Of a stretch of 64,000 nucleotides of DNA, positions 37,707-47,087 are shown one piece after another. The translations under genes and the position numbers were made by a program. Location: positions 7,234 through 71,233 of the forward strand of contig NZ_CP034876.1 in NCBI RefSeq assembly GCF_005081705.1, read 5' to 3'. The first letter of the stretch is position 1. Each line of letters starts with the position of its first letter. The notes under the pieces are model-generated. The model was not told the DNA's origin and searched no databases. It was given only the letters and a program-made list of their open reading frames with translations. The DNA comes from Buchnera aphidicola (Hyperomyzus lactucae) (GTDB taxonomy: Bacteria > Pseudomonadota > Gammaproteobacteria > Enterobacterales > Enterobacteriaceae).

Positions 37707-37751
37707 AGATAAGTTAAAAATAAATTTATCTTTTTGTCTGAAGGGGAGACA
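37707..37751 (-). promoter_or_regulatory. Possible processing hairpins in the rpoB leader
   Basis: Two small inverted repeats precede rpoB: TGTCT (37735-37739) with AGACA (37747-37751), and AGATAA (37707-37712) with TTATCT (37726-37731). In E. coli an RNase III cleavage site lies in this same rplL-rpoB spacer. The sequence here is compatible with a structured leader but does not prove cleavage. Confidence 0.35.
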
Positions 37752-37817
37752 GTTTTAATTTTTAGAGAATTTAATTGTTTTTTTGTAGACAATAATTTGA
37801 ATTTATTTTAATCAAAA

Positions 37818-37842
37818 GGCTGGTGAATTAAAATCACCAGCC
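37818..37842 (-). terminator. rplL-rpoB attenuator hairpin
   Basis: GGCTGGTGA and TCACCAGCC form a perfect 9-pair stem (37818-37826 with 37834-37842) around a 7-base loop, followed on the minus strand by TTTTGATT. It lies between rplL and rpoB, exactly where E. coli has the attenuator that lowers rpoBC transcription below that of rplJL. GC-rich in an AT-rich gap, so probably kept by selection. Confidence 0.85.
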
Positions 37843-37880
37843 GTGCTTGAAAATTAATTAAATTATAATATTTAATATAT

Positions 37881-38249
37881 TTATTTAATTTCGATTTCAG
37901 CACCAACATCTTCCAATGTTTTTTTAAGTGATTCCGCATCTTCTTTACTAATATTTTCTTTTAAAACTATTGGAGCTGATTCTACTAAATCTTTAGCTTC
38001 TTTTAAACCTAGACCAGTAGCACTGCGTACCGTTTTAATTACTGATACTTTATTTGGTCCAATAACTTTTAAAAAAATATCAAATTCTGTTTTTTCTTCA
38101 TGTGAATCTTTTTCATGATTATTATTGGAATTAATAGGCATACTAGCAGAAACTCCAAACTTTTCTTCCATTGCGGAAATAAGATCTACAACATTCATAA
38201 CAGACATTTCTGATACAGCTTCTAAGATTTGTTCTTTAGTAATAGACAT
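37881..38249 (-). CDS. rplL: 50S ribosomal protein L7/L12
   Basis: Stalk protein that recruits translation factors; present in multiple copies on L10. The 122 residues match the family. The N-terminal dimerisation part is [20 protein letters not shown], the flexible hinge is unusually asparagine- and histidine-containing ([10 protein letters not shown] instead of an alanine-rich linker), and the C-terminal domain has [20 protein letters not shown]. It follows rplJ after 66 bases. Confidence 0.97.
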   Translation of the reverse strand: MSITKEQILEAVSEMSVMNVVDLISAMEEKFGVSASMPINSNNNHEKDSHEEKTEFDIFLKVIGPNKVSVIKTVRSATGLGLKEAKDLVESAPIVLKENISKEDAESLKKTLEDVGAEIEIK

Positions 38250-38315
38250 AACAATAATTCCTAATAAAAATTAGAATTATTTTAGATGTTATTAATACAT
38301 CAAAAATAATAACCT

Positions 38316-38813
38316 TTAAGAAGTTTCTTTTTTCTTTTTGATAGCGGATAATGTATAAATAAGTTTTCCTGCAATCGCCATCTTCAATATGAATAGAAGT
38401 TTTATTATTGCTTCTTTATAAGTAGGCATTTCTGCAAGTTTATTAATTTCTGTGATAGAGAGTAATTTTCCTTCAAAAGCAGCTCCTGTAATTTTAAAAT
38501 TTGTATTTTTTTTTGAAAATTCCTGAAATAACCTAGCGCCGCTACCTGGATGTATCATAGAATAAGCTATAAAGGTAGAACCTTTTATTTTTTTTTTTAA
38601 ACATTCAAAAATAGTATTTTTAATTGCTAATGATAGCAGAGTGTTTTGAACTACACTCATAGTCACTCCAATTTCACGTCCAGATTTTCTTAACTGATTT
38701 AATTTATTAACGCAAATACCTTGAGAGTCTGCAGTGATCATAGATAGTGCTGCATTAGATATTTTATGGATTTTAGATACAATTATTTTTTTTTGATTCA
38801 GATTTAATGCCAT
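38316..38813 (-). CDS. rplJ: 50S ribosomal protein L10
   Basis: Anchors L7/L12 dimers to 23S rRNA and, in E. coli, represses its own mRNA. The 165 residues equal E. coli's length. It begins MALNLNQKKIIVSKI and has MSVVQNTLLSLAI, IAYSMIHPGSGARLFQEF and TYKEAIIKLL. An A11 homopolymer (T run 38588-38598 on the plus strand) encodes LKKKIK, a slippage-prone spot. It is preceded by a 264-base leader. Confidence 0.96.
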   Translation of the reverse strand: MALNLNQKKIIVSKIHKISNAALSMITADSQGICVNKLNQLRKSGREIGVTMSVVQNTLLSLAIKNTIFECLKKKIKGSTFIAYSMIHPGSGARLFQEFSKKNTNFKITGAAFEGKLLSITEINKLAEMPTYKEAIIKLLFILKMAIAGKLIYTLSAIKKKKETS

Positions 38814-39077
38814 ATATCGGATTATCCTTATTTATAGAGAAATAATTTTTCAACTAATATTGTGACAAAAATTTTTAATATAATAATATTTTTTTAAAAT
38901 ATAATTTATATGCTAGTGTACTATAACTATAAAAAATGATTGAATAGTAAATTTGTAGTATTAGAATCAGATTAATTCTTAGGTATATTAAACTAAAAAT
39001 AATTTTAGATGCCGATTAAAAAAAGGGGATTCTATTATAGATAATTTTTTTTATAGCGTAAAGTAGAAATCATTTTA
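38814..39077 (-). promoter_or_regulatory. rplJ leader region
   Basis: 264 bases between rplA and rplJ, a long spacer by the standard of this genome. In E. coli this region holds the rplJ promoter and the mRNA site bound by L10-L7/L12 for feedback control. The sequence is too AT-rich to recognise that structure by eye, though conserved length suggests it is used. A weak AGGA lies 13 bases before the rplJ ATG. Confidence 0.45.
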
Positions 39078-39773
39078 TTAAAAAGATAAAGTAGATTGAT
39101 CGACGATTAATCCAATTCCCATAGTTGTCGATAATACTATTTTTTTTATATATGTTCCTTTAGAATGTGGTGGTTTTGACTTTTTTATAGATTCCAAAAA
39201 TACATTAAAGTTTTCTTTTATAGAATTTTTATCGAAATTGATTCTACCAATGGTAGCATGAATAATTCCATTCTTATCGTTACGATAACGGACTTGACCT
39301 GTTTTGGCATTTTTAACAGCTTCATAAATATTTGTAGTCACCGTACCCAACTTAGGATTAGGCATCAAACCACGAGGACCAAGTATTTGTCCTAATTGTG
39401 TTACGGATTTCATTGCGTCTGGTGAAGCGATAGCAACGTTAAAATTAACACCTTCTTTTTTAATTTTTTCAACTAAATCGTTCATTCCTATTAATTCGGC
39501 ACCCGCATTTTTAGCCATTTGAACATTATCACCTTGCGTAAATACAGCTACTCGAACAGAACGTCCAATACCATTAGGTAATACTGTTGCTCCTCGAATA
39601 TTTTGATCTGATTTTTTAGAATTTATGCCTAAATTAATAGAAATATCAATACTTTCATTAAATTTTACGTTAGATGATTCTTTTAATATACTGATAAGTT
39701 CATCAATGTGATATAATTTTTTGCAATTAATATTTTTTTTAATATTTTTCATTCTTTTAATAATTTTACTCAT
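39078..39773 (-). CDS. rplA: 50S ribosomal protein L1
   Basis: L1-stalk protein that helps move tRNA out of the E site, and in E. coli the translational repressor of rplK-rplA. The 231 residues compare with 234. Family stretches include [35 protein letters not shown] and [13 protein letters not shown]. The C-terminus shows [19 protein letters not shown]. It starts 2 bases after rplK. Confidence 0.97.
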   Translation of the reverse strand: MSKIIKRMKNIKKNINCKKLYHIDELISILKESSNVKFNESIDISINLGINSKKSDQNIRGATVLPNGIGRSVRVAVFTQGDNVQMAKNAGAELIGMNDLVEKIKKEGVNFNVAIASPDAMKSVTQLGQILGPRGLMPNPKLGTVTTNIYEAVKNAKTGQVRYRNDKNGIIHATIGRINFDKNSIKENFNVFLESIKKSKPPHSKGTYIKKIVLSTTMGIGLIVDQSTLSF

Positions 39774-39775
39774 AA

Positions 39776-40204
39776 TTATTCCTCAATAATTAAACCCATA
39801 GATTTAGCAGTTCCTTCAATAGATCGCATCATACTTTCAATACTAGAACCCGTCATATCATTATTTTTAATTGTTGCTATTTCTTTTATTTGAGAACGAG
39901 TAATTTTTCCTATTGTTTCTGATTTTGGTTTGCTAGATCCCAATTTAACTCCGGCCAATTTTTTCAATAAAATAGAAGCTGGAGGTGTTTTTGTAATAAA
40001 AGTAAATGAACGATCAGAATAAACTGTAATAATTACTGGGATAGGCAGTCCTTTTTCTATATTTTCAGTTTGTTTATTAAACAATTTACAAAATTCCATA
40101 ATATTAACACCTTTTTGACCTAACGCTGGTCCAATAGGTGGACTAGGATTAGCCATTCCAGCTGAAACTTGAAGTTTGATATAGGATTGTATTTTTTTAG
40201 CCAT
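39776..40204 (-). CDS. rplK: 50S ribosomal protein L11
   Basis: Binds the GTPase-associated region of 23S rRNA. The 142 residues equal E. coli. The N-terminal [20 protein letters not shown], with its proline-rich factor-binding surface, and [12 protein letters not shown] are typical. The C-terminal rRNA-binding part includes [17 protein letters not shown]. It lies between nusG and rplA. Confidence 0.98.
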   Translation of the reverse strand: MAKKIQSYIKLQVSAGMANPSPPIGPALGQKGVNIMEFCKLFNKQTENIEKGLPIPVIITVYSDRSFTFITKTPPASILLKKLAGVKLGSSKPKSETIGKITRSQIKEIATIKNNDMTGSSIESMMRSIEGTAKSMGLIIEE

Positions 40205-40233
40205 TATTTATTTTCTCGTGTTATATAAAAATT

Positions 40234-40779
40234 TTAATTTTTTTCAACTTGTCTAAAATCTAATTCCACAGGAGTAGATCTGCCAAAAATGGAAACAGAC
40301 ACTTTTAGTCTACTTTTTTCATAGTCTACTTCTTCTACAATGCCGTTAAAGTCTGAAAAAGGACCATCATTTACACGAATCATTTCTCCCGGTTCAAATA
40401 AAGTTTTAGGTCTTGGTTTGTCACCAATTTGACGCAAGCGATTAATGATAATTTCTACTTCTTTATCGCTTATTGGTGATGGTTTATCTGACTTTCCTCC
40501 AATAAACCCTAAAACTCTTGGAACGTTTCTTATCAAATGCCAAGTTGAGTCTGTCATTATCATTTGAATTAAAACATATCCAGGAAAAAATTTATATTCA
40601 CTTTTTCTACGTTGTCCGCCTCTAATTTCAACAACTTCTTGAGAAGGAACCATGACTTCTCCAAATAAATTTTCCATTTCATTTAATTTTACGTGTTCTC
40701 GTATTGATTGTGCTACGCGACCTTCGAATCCAGAAAAAGCTTGTAGTACATACCATCTTTTTTTTTGACTCTCATACAT
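40234..40779 (-). CDS. nusG: Transcription elongation/antitermination factor NusG
   Basis: Links RNA polymerase with Rho or ribosomal protein S10. The 181 residues equal E. coli. The N-terminal NGN domain has [17 protein letters not shown] and [10 protein letters not shown]; the C-terminal KOW domain has [20 protein letters not shown] and ends [11 protein letters not shown]. It follows secE with a 3-base gap, the universal secE-nusG pair. Confidence 0.98.
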   Translation of the reverse strand: MYESQKKRWYVLQAFSGFEGRVAQSIREHVKLNEMENLFGEVMVPSQEVVEIRGGQRRKSEYKFFPGYVLIQMIMTDSTWHLIRNVPRVLGFIGGKSDKPSPISDKEVEIIINRLRQIGDKPRPKTLFEPGEMIRVNDGPFSDFNGIVEEVDYEKSRLKVSVSIFGRSTPVELDFRQVEKN

Positions 40780-40782
40780 GTT

Positions 40783-41163
40783 TTAGAACCTTAAACTAAT
40801 AATAAATGCTATTAAACGGAATATAATACTATCTAGTCCCCATAAAAGGAGAGACATAACAATGGTTACAGCAATAACAATAAACGTAGTATATAAAGTT
40901 TCTTTATATTTAGGCCATGTTATTTTTTGCATTTCATTTTTTGACATACTTATATAAAAAAATAAATTTTTTCCTTTTTTTGTAGATAGTATTATTTTAA
41001 TAATACATAGAATTAAAAAAGATATAATTAATATTTGAACAAATATTTGTGTTTTATAAAAATAGTTTATAAAAAATAATAGAATAAAAAGTATATATAT
41101 AGACAACCATTTCATTTTCTCTGAAATTTTATTTTTTTTTTGATTGCAATTTTTTTTATTCAT
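40783..41163 (-). CDS. secE: Preprotein translocase subunit SecE
   Basis: Essential clamp subunit of the SecYEG channel. The 126 residues match E. coli's 127, with three hydrophobic segments (about residues 18-35, 42-60 and 94-120). The conserved amphipathic part is [16 protein letters not shown], then [22 protein letters not shown] lies before the ATG. In E. coli tufB lies between thrT and secE; here that gene is gone and 238 AT-rich bases remain. Confidence 0.96.
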   Translation of the reverse strand: MNKKNCNQKKNKISEKMKWLSIYILFILLFFINYFYKTQIFVQILIISFLILCIIKIILSTKKGKNLFFYISMSKNEMQKITWPKYKETLYTTFIVIAVTIVMSLLLWGLDSIIFRLIAFIISLRF

Positions 41164-41401
41164 AGTTTCTCCTACAAATTATAAAATAATATAGAAAAAA
41201 TATGCCAATCTACTAAAAATTTTTTCTTTTTTAAATTAAGAAAAAAATAATAGAACTATTTTTTTTACAATAGATCGAGTATTTATGAAATAAATATAGA
41301 ATATTTCAAAAAAAATATTTGGGTGAGATTTATGATAAATGGTTTGATGATAATTTAAAAAAAATGATAAATTATAAAGATAATAGATGAATTTTAAATT
41401 A

Positions 41402-41474
41402 TGCTGATACCCAGAATTGAACTGGGGACCTCACCCTTACCAAGGGTGTGCTCTACCTACTGAGCCATATCAGC
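41402..41474 (-). tRNA. thrT: tRNA-Thr (GGT)
   Basis: 73 bases; the acceptor stem GCTGATA/TATCAGC pairs fully and the anticodon loop TTGGTAA gives GGT. Closely similar to E. coli thrT. No CCA is encoded: the discriminator A is followed by T. Last gene of the four-tRNA cluster. Confidence 0.96.
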
Positions 41475-41485
41475 AATTTTATTTT

Positions 41486-41557
41486 AGCGGACAGCGGGAA
41501 TTGAACCCGCGTCATCAGCTTGGAAGGCTGAGGTAATTGCCATTATACGATGTCCGC
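41486..41557 (-). tRNA. glyT: tRNA-Gly (TCC)
   Basis: 72 bases; acceptor stem GCGGACA/TGTCCGC, anticodon loop CTTCCAA with anticodon TCC, and the short D arm typical of glycine tRNA. Similar to E. coli glyT. The discriminator T is followed by AAAA, so CCA is not encoded. Lies 11 bases upstream of thrT. Confidence 0.96.
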
Positions 41558-41594
41558 TTTGTATCCGTATTGCATAAGATTGTATGTTAATAAT

Positions 41595-41676
41595 TGGTGG
41601 GGGAAGGATTCGAACCTTCGAAGTCAATGACGGCAGATTTACAGTCTGCTCCCTTTAGCCGCTCGGGAACCCCACC
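41595..41676 (-). tRNA. tyrU: tRNA-Tyr (GTA)
   Basis: 82 bases, with the long variable arm of a class II tRNA. The acceptor stem GGTGGGG/CCCCACC pairs fully and the anticodon loop CTGTAAA gives GTA. Nearly identical to E. coli tyrU. After the discriminator A comes ATTA, so CCA is not encoded. Confidence 0.97.
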
Positions 41677-41701
41677 TGAAAAATAAATTTTTTATTGTAT
41701 A

Positions 41702-41777
<76 letters not shown>

Positions 41778-41887
41778 TTGCTTTTTTTGAATTATTTTAT
41801 AAGATTAATTATAAATAAGCTATATTATATTATTTTTGATTCGTATTGCAAGTTTTTTTATAAAAAATTAATTATTTATAGAATATA

Positions 41888-42952
41888 TTATACTTTATTT
41901 TTTTTTAATTCAAAAATATCTGATGATTTTATTTTACCTATTGGTCCAATAAAATCTATTTCTGGTTCCAATGATATATTGAATTTTTTAAACACACAGG
42001 TATGTATTATTTTTGCTAATTTTACAATTTCTTGAGAAGTTGCATTTTTTTTGTTAATTAATACAAGTTGTTGTTTTTCATAAATCGCTGCATCGCCAAT
42101 GTGAATATTTTTAAATTTATAATTTTCAATCAACCATCCTCCAGAAATTTTTATTAAACCATCTTTTTGAGGATAAAAGGGTATTGGATATAAAGATGCA
42201 AGTTTCTCTGCTTTTTTTTTTGTAATAATAGGATTTTTAAAAAAACTTCCAGCATTTCCAATTTTTTTGGGATCGGGTAATTTTTTTTTTCTTATTTTAC
42301 ATATGAGATTAAAAATATTGTGTGCAGTAATATTTGTTAGTGTGATATATTTTTGAAATGAAGAAAAAATAATTGGACGCCATGTTTTCACTATTTTTAT
42401 ACCAACACTAATAATACCATATTGATTACTATATTGATTTTTAAAAATACTATTTCGATAAGAAAATTTGCAAGAATTTTTATTAATTCTTGTAATTGTA
42501 TGTTTTTTAAAACATAATATATCCACGTATTGGCAAAAGTCTTTAAATTCTAAACCATATGCGCCAATATTTTGAATAGCTGCAGATCCTATACAACCAG
42601 GAATTAAAGCTAAATTTTCTAATCCAAAAATTCCTAAATTTAAAGTGAATTTTACTAAATCATGCCATTTTTCTCCTGAAAAAATATGTATTAACCAAAA
42701 ATTTTTTTTTTCTGTTATTTTAATACCTTTAATTCGATTAATAATTACTACTCCTGTATAGTTTTCTAAAAAAAGTGTATTGCTTCCTTCTCCTAAAATT
42801 ATATAAGGAGTATTAGATATATTGCACATTTTTGAGATATTAATAAGATCTTTAATTGTTTTTGCAAAAATGATTTTTTTTGCTTTTACATCTATTGCAA
42901 ATGTGTTTAAATCTTTTAATGATTGATTGCAAAAATGATTTTTTTTGTGCAT
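41888..42952 (-). CDS. murB: UDP-N-acetylenolpyruvoylglucosamine reductase
   Basis: FAD enzyme that reduces enolpyruvyl-UDP-GlcNAc to UDP-MurNAc in peptidoglycan synthesis. The 354 residues compare with 342 in E. coli. The FAD-binding part has ILGEGSNTLFLENYTGVVI and LIPGCIGSAAIQNIGAYG. The catalytic serine lies in GNAGSFFKNP and the catalytic glutamate in SLEPEIDFIG. An A10 tract (T run 42281-42290 on the plus strand) lies in frame within RKKKLPDP. birA, its usual downstream neighbour, is absent. Confidence 0.96.
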   Translation of the reverse strand: MHKKNHFCNQSLKDLNTFAIDVKAKKIIFAKTIKDLINISKMCNISNTPYIILGEGSNTLFLENYTGVVIINRIKGIKITEKKNFWLIHIFSGEKWHDLVKFTLNLGIFGLENLALIPGCIGSAAIQNIGAYGLEFKDFCQYVDILCFKKHTITRINKNSCKFSYRNSIFKNQYSNQYGIISVGIKIVKTWRPIIFSSFQKYITLTNITAHNIFNLICKIRKKKLPDPKKIGNAGSFFKNPIITKKKAEKLASLYPIPFYPQKDGLIKISGGWLIENYKFKNIHIGDAAIYEKQQLVLINKKNATSQEIVKLAKIIHTCVFKKFNISLEPEIDFIGPIGKIKSSDIFELKKNKV

Positions 42953-43062
42953 AGAATATCAAAAATATTGTTTAGTTTTTTTACTATCAATAGATATTTT
43001 GATTATATTTATTGATATTAATAAAAATTTTTAATATGAAATTATTTTCATGGAGCTTTCAA

Positions 43063-43941
43063 ATGAATGTTTTTTTTGAATATCATCGAGATATTATAAA
43101 TCAAAAAATAGAAAATCTTCGTAATACAGTAAAATGTTCTTTTGAATTTTTTCCACCCAAGAATGTGATTGCAGAAGAAAAGCTTTGGTGTTCAGTTAAA
43201 AAATTAAGTAAATTAAAACCAAATTTTTTTTCTATCACTTATGGTGCAAATAGTGGCGAACGTGAAAAGACATATAATTTTGTAAAAAAGATACATAAAA
43301 CAACAGGAATTCTCACATCTGCTCATTTGACTTGTGTTGATTCTACACCTGTTGAATTAAAAAAAATAGCAAAACATTATTGGGACAATAATATTACAAG
43401 TATTGTTGCGCTCAGAGGTGATACGTTAGAAAAACATTATAAACATAAAATGTATGCTTTAGATTTAGTCATATTATTGAAAAAAATTGCTAATTTTGAT
43501 ATTTCTGTGGCTACTTATCCTGAACTTCATCCAGAATCACAAAACATGACATGTGAGATTATTAATTTAAAGAAAAAAGTTGATGCAGGTGCAAATAGAG
43601 CAATTACTCAATTTTTTTTTAATATTCATAATTATTTATATTTCCGAGACAATTGTATTAAAAATAAAATCAACGTAGAAATTATACCAGGTATTTTGCC
43701 AGTTTTAAACTTTAAACAATTAAAGAAGTTTGCAGCTATGACAAACGTTCATATTCCTAAATGGATGTTTGAACTTTTCAACGGTCTTGATAATGATATT
43801 ATGACAGAGAAAATTATAGGTGCTAGTATAGCTATAGATATGGTAAAAAAATTATCTTCTGAAGGAGTAAAAAATTTTCATTTTTACACTTTAAATGAAT
43901 CTGATATTACTTATTCTATTTGTCATCTTTTAGGTTTATAA
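43063..43941 (+). CDS. metF: 5,10-methylenetetrahydrofolate reductase
   Basis: Flavoprotein that makes 5-methyltetrahydrofolate, the methyl donor for MetE. From the ATG at 43063 the product is 292 residues (E. coli 296), beginning MNVFFEYHRD. GGAG lies eight bases upstream; in-frame upstream starts from 43012 would add 17 unmatched residues. CSFEFFPPKN, VTYGANSGE-like ITYGANSGERE, VALRGD and RAITQFFF are family hallmarks. It is divergent from murB and converges on argE (13-base gap). Confidence 0.95.
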   Translation: MNVFFEYHRDIINQKIENLRNTVKCSFEFFPPKNVIAEEKLWCSVKKLSKLKPNFFSITYGANSGEREKTYNFVKKIHKTTGILTSAHLTCVDSTPVELKKIAKHYWDNNITSIVALRGDTLEKHYKHKMYALDLVILLKKIANFDISVATYPELHPESQNMTCEIINLKKKVDAGANRAITQFFFNIHNYLYFRDNCIKNKINVEIIPGILPVLNFKQLKKFAAMTNVHIPKWMFELFNGLDNDIMTEKIIGASIAIDMVKKLSSEGVKNFHFYTLNESDITYSICHLLGL

Positions 43942-43954
43942 AAAATACGTCGAT

Positions 43955-45100
43955 TTAAAAACAAAATGCATGTATTAATTTATTGATAATATTTTTTGTA
44001 GGTTTAATAAAAGACATGTCTAAATATTCATCAGGTTGATGTGCTTGCTCAATAGAACCAGGTCCCAATATTAAAGTTGGTGCAATTTTTTGAAGAAAAG
44101 GTGCTTCTGTACAGTAATTTACTGTTGTACATTTTGATTTGCATAATTTTTCTACTATTCTAGTAGTATTTTTTTTATAAGAACATTGATAGGAAGGAAT
44201 AGAAGAATAGAGTTTTTTTATAAAAATACGATTATACCACCTTGTTATTATTGATTGTAAGTTTTCTTGAATTAATTTTTCTACTTGCAATAAAGTTAAT
44301 CCTGGTATAGGTCGTATTTCTAAATTTAATGTACATATAGAACAAATCCGATTAATTGCGTCGCCTCCATGTATAGAAGACAAGTTCATAGTTGGATACG
44401 GAATAGAAAAATTTTTATGCTGATATTTTTGTTTTAAAAAATTTTTTAATAATAATAAGCGCTGAATAATACTATGCATGATTTCAATACTGTTAATACC
44501 ATCTTCCGGATTACTAGCATGTCCAGTTTTCCCGATAACTTCAATCGAATAAGATATATGTCCTTTGTGTGCATTTATTAATTGTAAAGATGTAGGTTCT
44601 CCTATTATTATACATTCGGGTTTAATAGTGCTAGATTCTATAAAATACTTAGCTCCAGACATGTCTGTTTCTTCATTAGCTGTCGCAAGAATATAAATTG
44701 GTTTAGTGAGTTTTTTTGTATTTATAGAAGATATGACATCTAATATAAAAACAAAAAAACCTTTCATATCTATTGCTCCTAATCCATAAAATTTATTATC
44801 TTGTTCAGTTAATGTAAATGGATCTTTAGTCCATGTTTTTTCATCAAAATCTACTGTATCTGAGTGTCCAGATAATAGCAGTCCTCCTTGTCCTGAACCG
44901 ATACGAGCTAACATGTTATACTTATCAGTATGAATAATCTGCTTAGTTTGTATTGAAAAATTTAAATCAGCAAAATAATTAGATAACAAATCAATAAAAT
45001 TTTTATTACTTTTATCAAGGAGTATATTATCACTGCTAATTGTAGGGATTTTAATTAATGACCTATATATTTCAATAAAAGATGGTATTTTTCTTTTCAT
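43955..45100 (-). CDS. argE: Acetylornithine deacetylase
   Basis: Zn/Co-dependent M20-family hydrolase releasing ornithine from N-acetylornithine. From the ATG at 45098-45100 the product is 381 residues (E. coli 383), beginning MKRKIPSFIEIYRSLI. Metal-binding and catalytic stretches GHSDTVDF, ANEETDMSGA, IGEPTS and QAHQPDEY are intact. A GTG at 45107-45109 would add three residues. It is divergent from argC, as in E. coli. Confidence 0.95.
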   Translation of the reverse strand: MKRKIPSFIEIYRSLIKIPTISSDNILLDKSNKNFIDLLSNYFADLNFSIQTKQIIHTDKYNMLARIGSGQGGLLLSGHSDTVDFDEKTWTKDPFTLTEQDNKFYGLGAIDMKGFFVFILDVISSINTKKLTKPIYILATANEETDMSGAKYFIESSTIKPECIIIGEPTSLQLINAHKGHISYSIEVIGKTGHASNPEDGINSIEIMHSIIQRLLLLKNFLKQKYQHKNFSIPYPTMNLSSIHGGDAINRICSICTLNLEIRPIPGLTLLQVEKLIQENLQSIITRWYNRIFIKKLYSSIPSYQCSYKKNTTRIVEKLCKSKCTTVNYCTEAPFLQKIAPTLILGPGSIEQAHQPDEYLDMSFIKPTKNIINKLIHAFCF

Positions 45101-45124
45101 ATAAAACACTTTAAAAATTTATTG

Positions 45125-45153
45125 TTGACATTCAAAATATTTTATTCATAAAT
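45125..45153 (+). promoter_or_regulatory. Candidate sigma-70 promoter of argCBGH
   Basis: A perfect -35 TTGACA at 45125-45130, a 17-base spacer and ATAAAT at 45148-45153, about 105 bases before the argC start. This is the best sigma-70 match I noticed in an intergenic region here. I found no convincing pair of ARG boxes over it, in keeping with the loss of ArgR reported for Buchnera. Confidence 0.6.
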
Positions 45154-45259
45154 AGACAATTGATCAATATATTAATAATATTAAATATATTTTTATTATA
45201 AAGTCAAATACATTATTTAATTTATAAATCGTAGTTTTTATTTAAGGTGTATTAACTTT

Positions 45260-46264
45260 ATGTTGAATATATTAATTGTTGGTGCTAGTGGATATGCTGG
45301 TGCAGAATTAGTAAATTATATGAATCGTCATACTTTTGCCAGTATAAAAAAGATATTTGTTTCAAAAAATAGTATAGATATAGGTAAATCGTTTTCTGAT
45401 GTTCATCAACAATTTAAAAATATTATAGATTTAAAATTTGAATCTATAAGCAATGCAAATCTAATTAAAAAAGATATTGATGCCGTTTTTTTAGCAACAG
45501 ATCATCATGTAAGTCATTCTCTCGTTCCTTTCTTTTTGTCACCTAATTGTGTTGTGTTTGATCTTTCAGCTTCTTATAGATTAAGAAATAGTAGAGTGTA
45601 TTTAGATTATTATGGTTTTGTTCATCAATATAAAGAACTTTTAGAACAGTCGGTATATGGATTAGCGGAATGGCAAGAAAAAAAAATTAAAAAAGCACAG
45701 CTAATTGCAGTTCCAGGATGCTATGCAACTTGTATTCAATTGGCGTTAAAACCGCTTATACAGGAAAAAATTCTTTGCGGTACAAATATACCAATTATCA
45801 ATGCTGTAAGTGGTGTCAGTGGTGCTGGTAGGAAATCTAATGCAAATAACAGTTTTTGCGAAGTAAGTTTACAACCATATAATATTTTTACTCATCGTCA
45901 TACTCCTGAAATTATAGAGCATTTAGGTATTCCAGTAATTTTTATTCCACATCTAGGTTCTTTTTCTCGGGGTATTATTACTACGATTACATGTAAATTA
46001 AAATATGATATCAAATCAGTTGATATATACAACATTTTTTATAATACATATCAAAAAAAGCCTTTAATTCGTATATCTGAGAAATTTTTACCCAGTATTA
46101 AATCAGTGGAAAATTCGCCATTTTGTGATATTGGTTTTGTTATTAAAGATAAATATATAGTAGTTGTGGCTGCAGAAGATAATTTGTTAAAAGGTGCTGC
46201 TGCACAAGCAGTACAGTGTTTTAATATTCGGTTTGGTTTTTCTGAAACAGAATCAATTATCTAA
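45260..46264 (+). CDS. argC: N-acetyl-gamma-glutamyl-phosphate reductase
   Basis: NADPH-dependent third step of arginine synthesis. The 334 residues equal E. coli. The Rossmann motif is [13 protein letters not shown], the catalytic cysteine is in [14 protein letters not shown], and [12 protein letters not shown] follows the family pattern. AGGTG lies before the ATG. First gene of argCBGH; argB follows after 20 bases. Confidence 0.98.
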   Translation: MLNILIVGASGYAGAELVNYMNRHTFASIKKIFVSKNSIDIGKSFSDVHQQFKNIIDLKFESISNANLIKKDIDAVFLATDHHVSHSLVPFFLSPNCVVFDLSASYRLRNSRVYLDYYGFVHQYKELLEQSVYGLAEWQEKKIKKAQLIAVPGCYATCIQLALKPLIQEKILCGTNIPIINAVSGVSGAGRKSNANNSFCEVSLQPYNIFTHRHTPEIIEHLGIPVIFIPHLGSFSRGIITTITCKLKYDIKSVDIYNIFYNTYQKKPLIRISEKFLPSIKSVENSPFCDIGFVIKDKYIVVVAAEDNLLKGAAAQAVQCFNIRFGFSETESII

Positions 46265-46284
46265 TTAACAATGAGGTATTTATT

Positions 46285-47058
46285 ATGAATCCTTTAGTTA
46301 TCAAATTAGGTGGTGTTCTTTTAGAAAGTGATAAAGCTATGATGCGTTTATTTAAAGCATTAGTTGATTATCGACAATCTTATAAACGTCACGTATTAAT
46401 AGTTCATGGAGGAGGTCGTTTAATTGATGATTTAATGAAGAAACTTTCTTTGCCAATACAAAAGAAAAATGGTTTACGTATTACTCCATTTGAACATATT
46501 AACATTATTACAGGCGCATTAGCTGGAACTGCTAATAAAACCCTTCTTGCATGGGCATTAAAATATAAAATAAATGCTGTAGGATTATGCTTAGCAGATG
46601 GTCAAAGTATTCATGTGGAAAAATTAGATGAAGATTTAGGGCATGTAGGAAAAGTAACACCAGGATCGCCTTTGTTTTTAACTAAACTATGCAAAGAAGG
46701 AATGTTGCCAATTATTAGTTCTATCGGAATTACTAATGACGGTTTATTAATGAATGTGAATGCTGATTTAGCAGCAACAGCATTGGCCACTACTTTACAA
46801 GCTAATTTAATTTTATTATCTGATATAAGTTCTGTATTAGATGGAAAAGGTCAAAGAATTCCAGAAATTAATAGTATTCAAGCTCAAAAATTGATTGCAC
46901 AAGGAATTATTACTGACGGTATGATTATAAAAGTAAATGCAGCGTTAGAAGCAGTAAAAATTTTACATCGTTCCGTGGATATAGCTAGTTGGCAAAATAC
47001 AGAAGAATTAAAGCTGTTGTTTAATGGTATAAATATTGGTACACGAGTTTTTAATTAA
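46285..47058 (+). CDS. argB: Acetylglutamate kinase
   Basis: Phosphorylates N-acetylglutamate, the second step of arginine synthesis. The 257 residues match E. coli's 258. Characteristic parts are [35 protein letters not shown] and [13 protein letters not shown]. No N-terminal extension of the arginine-inhibited type is present. GAGG precedes the ATG. Confidence 0.98.
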   Translation: MNPLVIKLGGVLLESDKAMMRLFKALVDYRQSYKRHVLIVHGGGRLIDDLMKKLSLPIQKKNGLRITPFEHINIITGALAGTANKTLLAWALKYKINAVGLCLADGQSIHVEKLDEDLGHVGKVTPGSPLFLTKLCKEGMLPIISSIGITNDGLLMNVNADLAATALATTLQANLILLSDISSVLDGKGQRIPEINSIQAQKLIAQGIITDGMIIKVNAALEAVKILHRSVDIASWQNTEELKLLFNGINIGTRVFN

Positions 47059-47087
47059 TTTTACTATAAATATAGTAGGTGTAAACA

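Noticed and set aside
41164-41401. Remnant of tufB between thrT and secE
   Set aside because: E. coli has tufB here, but the 238 bases show no EF-Tu motif in any frame; the gene is completely deleted.
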